Origin: Acidimicrobiales bacterium
GTDB lineage: Bacteria; Actinomycetota; Acidimicrobiia; Acidimicrobiales; Ilumatobacteraceae
Assembly: GCA_030830415.1 (NCBI GenBank)
Contig: JAURNB010000128.1
Location: forward strand, 1 to 11,554
Direction of reading: 5' to 3'
Length of the DNA: 11,554 nt
Shown: positions 8,246 through 11,554 of the stretch, one piece after another
Layout: each line of letters starts with the position of its first letter
Position numbering within the stretch: position 1 is the first letter of the stretch
Made by a program: the position numbers and the translations under genes
The notes under the pieces: generated by a model
Seen by the model: only the letters and a program-made list of their open reading frames with translations
What the model was told of the DNA's origin: nothing
The model's database searches: none

Positions 8246-8328
8246 TTTTTGTTCTGCCGTGTTGCGCACCCGTTCGCACACACTGGTGGTAACTCTTTGC
8301 CTATTGCACTCAACATCTGTAGGCCACT

Positions 8329-8622
8329 GTGAACACTGACGACCTCGAAAACTTTGAAGCCGAGCGCGAACTGCAATTGGCTCAGGAGTATCAAGATGTC
8401 GTGGGGATGTTTCGTTTTGCGGTCGAAACCGAGCGCCGGTTTTATTTAGCGAACAGCGTTACTTCTACGGTCACTGTCGATGGAACGCGTCCGCTCATTG
8501 AAGTGGAGCTCACCGACGCATGGGTTTGGGATATGTACCGCAAGAGCCGTTTCGTATCGACGGTCAAGATCCTGTCTTTCAAAGACGTGAACATCGAGGA
8601 ACTGCCCGTCATCGAGGCATAG
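8329..8622 (+). CDS. DUF2469 family protein (actinobacterial, function unknown)
   Basis: The 97-residue product matches, from memory, the DUF2469 family. That family is largely restricted to Actinobacteria and found next to yraN; its biochemical role is not known. Recognisable conserved segments are EYQDVVGMF near residue 20, ETERRFYLAN (33-42), DAWVWDMYR in the middle and a FKDVNIEEL end. No signal peptide or membrane segment is present, so it should be cytoplasmic. The start is a GTG at 8329 with only a faint AGG upstream. The 83 nt before it (8246-8328) hold no gene; I see no convincing promoter there. Its 3' third appears to overlap the 5' end of yraN in another frame. Confidence 0.92.
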   Translation: MNTDDLENFEAERELQLAQEYQDVVGMFRFAVETERRFYLANSVTSTVTVDGTRPLIEVELTDAWVWDMYRKSRFVSTVKILSFKDVNIEELPVIEA

Positions 8623-8969
8623 ACACTGCCGCTGCGTCTCGTGCGCGAGGCGAGTGGGGCGAGCGCATGGCGTGTCGCTGGTATGAGCAACACGGGTACG
8701 CCATCGTCGCCCGCAATGTTCGAGTCGGAAAAGGCGAGATTGATTTCATCGCCACTCGTGATGACGTTGTAGTGATTGGCGAAGTGAAAGCGCGTGCATC
8801 AGAAAACTTTGGTAGCCCTGCTGAAGCAATGAGTCAACACAAGCAGCACACCGTGCGTCGCGCCGGGGTTGCGTGGGCCCAAGAAAACAATATTGCTGTT
8901 TGGCAGTTGCGCTTCGACCTGGTGTGCATTGTGGGAACGCGTATTGAAGTGTTACGAAATGCCTTTTGA
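8520..8969 (+). CDS. yraN: YraN family endonuclease-like protein (UPF0102), start uncertain
   Basis: This belongs to the YraN/UPF0102 family, small proteins with a PD-(D/E)XK nuclease-like fold related to Holliday junction resolvases; their exact role is unsettled. The core starts at RGEWGERMACRWYEQHGY (about 8640). It continues with RNVRVGKGEIDFIA, where the Asp is the first likely metal ligand, and IGEVKAR, the ExK motif, then FGSPAEAM and RFDLVCI. The start is hard to place. An ATG at 8667 would remove the conserved RGxxGE helix. The nearest upstream ATG is 8520, inside the DUF2469 gene, with a possible SD (GGAG, 8505-8508). An ATA at 8619 overlapping the DUF2469 stop would give the usual N-terminal length but is a very rare start. 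The 3' end converges with the minus-strand zinc-ribbon gene and overlaps it by 18 nt. Confidence 0.85.
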   Translation: MGLGYVPQEPFRIDGQDPVFQRREHRGTARHRGIDTAAASRARGEWGERMACRWYEQHGYAIVARNVRVGKGEIDFIATRDDVVVIGEVKARASENFGSPAEAMSQHKQHTVRRAGVAWAQENNIAVWQLRFDLVCIVGTRIEVLRNAF

Positions 8970-9158
8970 CGGTGTGCGTCGGTCCCAGCAGCTGTAATGC
9001 CAATGTCGGCGCAGGTCGGGTTCTTGTGTAGGAACCGCAACATAGTGGCCAGTGCGTTCGGGAATATCACGGTTGCAGCCGGGGCAGATGTATGCCTTCA
9101 GAGCTTGGTAGGGCTGTATGCGCCGTACTTCAATTGGCCCAAGGGCACCGTCCCACAT
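8952..9158 (-). CDS. Small zinc-ribbon protein of actinobacterial type, function unknown
   Basis: This short gene on the minus strand encodes 68 residues from the ATG at 9158. It carries CPGC (Cys25, Cys28), His38 and a closing HWHYSC (His52, His54, Cys57), a likely single zinc site. The lead-in VRRI...A.K.Y.CPGCN..I...TGH.VA.P...D.RRHWH..CW closely recalls small actinobacterial proteins often labelled 'ATP/GTP-binding protein'. That label has no support here, since no P-loop is present. A GTG at 9188 would add ten residues and overlap the upstream small gene; the ATG gives the more family-like N-terminus. It overlaps the 3' end of yraN by 18 nt, converging. It probably shares a transcript with the membrane peptide gene upstream of it. 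Confidence 0.75.
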   Translation of the reverse strand: MWDGALGPIEVRRIQPYQALKAYICPGCNRDIPERTGHYVAVPTQEPDLRRHWHYSCWDRRTPSKGIS

Positions 9159-9169
9159 CGCAGTTGGTG

Positions 9170-9280
9170 CTAGCCAAATGCGGCCCACGCCACAAGAGCG
9201 AGTGCGCCAACAATGGCCGAGAGTACGAAAAGAATGTCGGACTTTCGTCGTACTTGTTTGCGTGTTGAGTCAAATCCCAC
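9170..9280 (-). CDS. Putative 36-residue single-helix membrane peptide
   Basis: This minus-strand reading frame starts at a GTG (9280). It encodes a basic N-terminus (RKQVRRK, residues 7-13) followed by one strongly hydrophobic helix (about 16-35) and a stop, a positive-inside single-pass membrane peptide. I do not recognise a family. Support comes from three points: the composition is what a real small membrane protein would show, a -10-like CATAAT ends 7 nt before the GTG, and the zinc-ribbon gene begins 11 nt after its stop. A TTG at 9301 would add seven residues. It is too short for firm calling and could be chance, but the helix with basic flank is hard to explain as noise. Confidence 0.45.
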   Translation of the reverse strand: MGFDSTRKQVRRKSDILFVLSAIVGALALVAWAAFG

Positions 9281-9315
9281 ATCAACATTATGTATCGTCA
9301 AGAGATGGCATCCAA
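9265..9315. promoter_or_regulatory. Possible overlapping divergent promoters between the small minus-strand genes and the crotonase gene
   Basis: On the minus strand, CATAAT (9292-9287) has a 17-nt spacer to TTGGAT (9315-9310), a 3/6 match to the -35 consensus. Its expected transcription start falls on the GTG at 9280, giving a leaderless mRNA. On the plus strand, TTGAGT (9265-9270) lies 18 nt from TATGTA (9289-9294), pointing to a start a few bases before the crotonase ATG at 9305. The two -10 elements overlap. Neither promoter is strong, and the call rests on motif spacing alone. Confidence 0.35.
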
Positions 9316-10096
9316 CACATTTGAAACTATTGAAGTCACACGCTCTGCGGGCGTCGTCAGTATCACCCTCAATCGCCCTGAGCGAAAGAACGCTATTAAC
9401 CAGGTGATGTGGAATGAACTCCTCGCAAACTTCCACGAAATCGGCCAGAGCGCCGCCGACCGAGTTGTGGTGCTCACCGGAGCAAGCGGCGATTTCTGCT
9501 CGGGAGCCGACCTCACAGGGGGCGGAGCGGGAAGCCCCGACAAGCATCAGCTCGCCAGCATGCGTCATGTGGGCGATGTTGCTTTAGCTCTTGCCCGTTT
9601 GCCGCAGCCCACCATTGCCAAAGTGCGTGGTGTTGCCGTTGGAGCCGGGTGCAACATGGCTCTGGGTTGCGACCTCGTTGTTGCATCTGAAAATGCTCGT
9701 TTCTCTCAAATTTTCGCCAAGCGCGGCCTCAGCCTCGACTTTGGCGGATCATGGTTGTTGCCACGTCGCATTGGGTTGCACAAGGCGAAAGAGTTGGCAT
9801 TTTTCGCCGACATCATCAACGCTGCTGAAGCCGAAAGTATTGGCCTGGTGAACCGTGTTGTTCCCGATGTAGAACTCGATGCGTTTGTCGAAAACTGGGC
9901 GCAACGACTCGCCCAAGGTCCACCTATTGCTTTGGCAATGACCAAGCGTCTCTTGAATAACTCAATGAACGTCACCTTGGAAGAAGCACTCGACGATGAA
10001 GGCTTGTCGCAAACAGTGAACTTCTCTACGAAAGACACTGGCGAGGCAATGAAAGCTTTCATGGAAAAGCGTGACCCGCAATTTAAGGGCAACTAA
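9305..10096 (+). CDS. Crotonase-superfamily enoyl-CoA hydratase/isomerase, PaaG-like active site
   Basis: The 263-residue protein is a crotonase-fold acyl-CoA enzyme. It begins FETIEVTRSAGVVSITLNRP, and carries the CoA/oxyanion-hole segments GDFCSGADL (62-70) and GVAVGAGCNMALGCD (109-123). In classical enoyl-CoA hydratase two Glu residues act in catalysis. Here the first position is Asn117 and the second region reads FAKRGLSLDFGGSWLLPR with Asp145. That pattern, with a single Asp, is seen in PaaG-type isomerases of the phenylacetyl-CoA pathway and relatives, so a double-bond isomerase is at least as likely as a hydratase. The substrate is unknown, and no other phenylacetate genes lie nearby. 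The ATG at 9305 fits family length; an ATG at 9290 would add five residues. The next gene starts 5 nt after the stop. Confidence 0.9.
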   Translation: MASNTFETIEVTRSAGVVSITLNRPERKNAINQVMWNELLANFHEIGQSAADRVVVLTGASGDFCSGADLTGGGAGSPDKHQLASMRHVGDVALALARLPQPTIAKVRGVAVGAGCNMALGCDLVVASENARFSQIFAKRGLSLDFGGSWLLPRRIGLHKAKELAFFADIINAAEAESIGLVNRVVPDVELDAFVENWAQRLAQGPPIALAMTKRLLNNSMNVTLEEALDDEGLSQTVNFSTKDTGEAMKAFMEKRDPQFKGN

Positions 10097-10101
10097 ATAC
10101 T

Positions 10102-10824
10102 GTGAAGTTCGCTCGAGGTGTGTTGCTCTGCGTAGTGAGCGCCTGTGGCATTTTATTATTCAACTCGCAAGTAGCACTTGCATCGCCAGTCGATGCAACG
10201 ACAACAACCATTGCCGTCGTTGACGGCGTCATTGATGAACAAGGGGGAGTGCCTCTTCCTGCAACGTCGGTGACGCCAAGCACGGTTGCTTCTGCGGTCA
10301 CCACAATTCCTGCGGGGTGTATCCCTCCCGATGCTTCGCAAGCAGTGTTTGTTGGTGCACTCATTGCCAAAGACTCCACCACGGCAACTTTTGCCAACAT
10401 TCGTTTGCGTTCTGGTGCACTCGAGGGGTACATCTTCAATGCAGACGGAACCGACACTGTGGTCATGTACTACGGCCGCGATGTGAAGTTTCTCTCAGTG
10501 GGCAAGGAATACCTGGTGGGTGCTGGCCTCGATGTAGGAACAGGTCGCATATTTTCCCGAGTCACAGAAGCAACGGAACTCTTTGGCGGCAATCAAGTTG
10601 CCGATATCGATAAAACCGGTGCATCGTGTCCGCGTTTTGCCGACCCCGCGCGAACATTGAATGTAGATGGCTCGTCAATTGAGTCGGGCATTCTTTCTAC
10701 ATTGTCTGGTAGCGGCGGTCGCTTGGCGCTGTCAGTTGTTTTGCCTGCGGGCCTCGTACTGCTGGCGCTCGTGACACTTGTCCTTGTGCGACGTCTCATC
10801 GACGCTGCTCGCGCCGAACAGTAA
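10102..10824 (+). CDS. Secreted, C-terminally membrane-anchored protein of unknown function
   Basis: I do not recognise a named family. The 240-residue product, from a GTG at 10102, has a signal peptide with a hydrophobic core (about 6-24) and a likely cleavage site ALA|S after residue 27. A Thr/Val/Pro-rich segment (30-70) follows. The extracellular domain (about 72-180) is beta-rich (AVFVGALIAKD, ALEGYIF, VMYYGRDVKFLSVGKEYLVGA) and bounded by Cys73 and Cys176, which could pair. A C-terminal transmembrane helix (about 208-230) with a basic cytoplasmic tail (VRRLIDAARAEQ) anchors it, giving a type I topology. The beta segments suggest a small barrel, but that is inference. It starts 5 nt after the crotonase gene, probably co-transcribed, and ends 1 nt before the converging rpe gene. 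Confidence 0.85.
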   Translation: MKFARGVLLCVVSACGILLFNSQVALASPVDATTTTIAVVDGVIDEQGGVPLPATSVTPSTVASAVTTIPAGCIPPDASQAVFVGALIAKDSTTATFANIRLRSGALEGYIFNADGTDTVVMYYGRDVKFLSVGKEYLVGAGLDVGTGRIFSRVTEATELFGGNQVADIDKTGASCPRFADPARTLNVDGSSIESGILSTLSGSGGRLALSVVLPAGLVLLALVTLVLVRRLIDAARAEQ

Positions 10825-10825
10825 T

Positions 10826-11515
10826 TTATGCTGCGCGAAATGCAGCAGTAGCGTTTGCGCGAATTTCAGTCACCGCAGCTTCTAGGCCACCTGGGTGTTT
10901 GAATAATGCGCTGCCTGCAATGAGAACGTTTGCTCCGGCGCTTGCTGCTCCTGCAACAGTGGTTGCGGAAATGCCGCCGTCAACTTCAAGATGCACTGCA
11001 TCGCCTAAGCCAGCAGCTTCAATCATGTTGCGTACTTCACGAATTTTTGGCTCCATGGTGGAAATGTAACTCTGACCACCAAAACCAGGGTTCACGGTCA
11101 TCACCAACACCATGTCGACAAGGTCGAGAACATGTTCAATGGCGCTCGCTGGTGTAGCGGGGTTCAATGCAACGCCTGCAGTGGCGCCCATGTTGCGAAT
11201 ATTGGCCAACGTGCGGTGCAGGTGTGTACAGGCTTCGGCGTGAACAATGAGACGCGAGCAGCCGGCTTTCACGTATTGCTCTGCCATCACATCGGGAGTG
11301 AGCACCATGAGGTGTGCTTCGAAGGGAACACTGCAGTGCTTGCGTGCAGCGGCAATAACGTCGGGTCCAAAAGTGAGATTCGGGACAAATTGTCCGTCCA
11401 TAACGTCCCATTGAATGAGGTCGACACCAGCCGATTCAAGGTCGCGCACAGCTTTGCCTAATTCGGCAAAGTCGGCGGGCAAAACAGAAGGAGCAATTTG
11501 AATTGGCAACGTCAC
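10826..11515 (-). CDS. rpe: Ribulose-phosphate 3-epimerase, with Gln at a usual metal-binding His
   Basis: Rpe interconverts ribulose 5-phosphate and xylulose 5-phosphate in the pentose phosphate pathway. The 229-residue TIM-barrel protein has IAPSVLPADF (7-16), WDVMDGQFVPNLTFGP (36-51), EAHLMV (66-71), VNPGFGGQ (141-148) and EVDGGI (177-182) with the phosphate-binding AGSALF. The catalytic Asp pair is present as Asp37 and Asp179, and the second metal His as His68. The His that normally stands two residues before the first Asp is Gln35. The GTG start at 11515 is well fixed: an in-frame TAG lies nine codons upstream (11540-11542), with no ATG, GTG or TTG between. There is no SD; a TAGAGT at 11523-11528 could drive a leaderless mRNA. 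Confidence 0.96.
   Translation of the reverse strand: MTLPIQIAPSVLPADFAELGKAVRDLESAGVDLIQWDVMDGQFVPNLTFGPDVIAAARKHCSVPFEAHLMVLTPDVMAEQYVKAGCSRLIVHAEACTHLHRTLANIRNMGATAGVALNPATPASAIEHVLDLVDMVLVMTVNPGFGGQSYISTMEPKIREVRNMIEAAGLGDAVHLEVDGGISATTVAGAASAGANVLIAGSALFKHPGGLEAAVTEIRANATAAFRAA
10829..10847. terminator. Possible weak bidirectional hairpin between converging genes
   Basis: TGCTGC (10829-10834) and GCAGCA (10842-10847) form a perfect 6-bp stem with a 7-nt loop, just past the stop of the secreted-protein gene and within the last codons of rpe. On the minus strand it is followed by an A/T-rich stretch but no real T-run; on the plus strand none follows. Position fits a shared terminator, but the stem is short. 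Confidence 0.3.
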
Positions 11516-11522
11516 GCCACTG

Positions 11523-11528
11523 ACTCTA
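11523..11528 (-). promoter_or_regulatory. rpe: Possible -10 element of rpe (leaderless start)
   Basis: Read on the minus strand this is TAGAGT, fitting the TAnnnT form of actinobacterial housekeeping -10 elements. The G of the rpe GTG lies 8 nt after its last base, where transcription would be expected to start. No recognisable -35 is found 16-18 nt upstream, so support is limited. Confidence 0.35.
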
Positions 11529-11546
11529 GCGATTGCGTCCTACGAT

Positions 11547-11552
11547 GGAGGT
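11547..11552 (+). promoter_or_regulatory. Probable ribosome binding site of a divergent gene beyond the right edge
   Basis: GGAGGT is a full SD match at the last bases of the window on the plus strand, where no plus-strand gene has begun. It suggests that a gene transcribed away from rpe starts within about ten bases after the edge. A TACGAT just before it could be a -10 only if the message began after the SD, so the real promoter is probably further left. Confidence 0.4.
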
Positions 11553-11554
11553 AT

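Noticed and set aside
8224..8250. Hairpin TCGCG-AAAAG-CGCGA followed by TTTTT at the end of rplS
   Set aside because: The stem is only 5 bp and the T-run starts 7 nt after it, too far for a standard intrinsic terminator; it also lies in coding sequence.
1..11554. Mobile elements, CRISPR arrays, tRNA or rRNA genes, or a defence system
   Set aside because: I saw no transposase, integrase, regular repeat-spacer pattern, tRNA-like fold or rRNA-like sequence; the region reads as conserved core chromosome.

Overview
The window is a housekeeping stretch of an actinobacterial chromosome. Three things point to Actinobacteria: a DUF2469 protein next to YraN, a short Cys/His zinc-ribbon protein of a type common in that phylum, and an FtsY with an N-terminal membrane helix. 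Base composition looks moderate (roughly half G+C by eye), GTG starts are frequent, and gene spacing is tight with several overlaps. A compact Acidimicrobiia-like lineage would fit, but this is inference and no 16S gene is present to test it.

Left part (1-8245, all +): the C-terminal half of SMC, cut by the window edge, then ftsY, a lipoprotein of unknown function, ffh, rpsP, a KH-domain RNA-binding gene (khpA type), rimM, trmD and rplS. This is the classical cluster linking chromosome condensation, SRP-dependent membrane targeting, and 30S/50S and tRNA maturation. FtsY and Ffh are the two partner GTPases of co-translational targeting. RpsP and RplS are ribosomal proteins. RimM matures the 30S subunit and TrmD makes m1G37 in tRNA. 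khpA/rimM and rimM/trmD overlap, which suggests translational coupling.

Middle part (8246-9304): DUF2469 and YraN follow rplS directly. The lepB and rnhB genes often found between rplS and DUF2469/yraN in actinobacteria are absent here. The start of yraN appears to lie inside the DUF2469 gene. On the opposite strand sit two very small genes, a one-helix membrane peptide and a zinc-ribbon protein, reading back toward yraN from a probable divergent promoter.

Right part (9305-11554): a crotonase-superfamily gene with PaaG-like active-site residues (+), a secreted and membrane-anchored protein of unknown function (+), and a converging ribulose-phosphate 3-epimerase gene (-). The rpe promoter region and an SD-like GGAGGT at the right edge suggest another + gene just beyond the window.

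There is no mobile element, CRISPR array, tRNA, rRNA or obvious horizontally acquired cassette. The points worth a second look are active-site substitutions in TrmD and Rpe, the lipoprotein between the two SRP GTPases, the small antisense gene pair, and the start of yraN.
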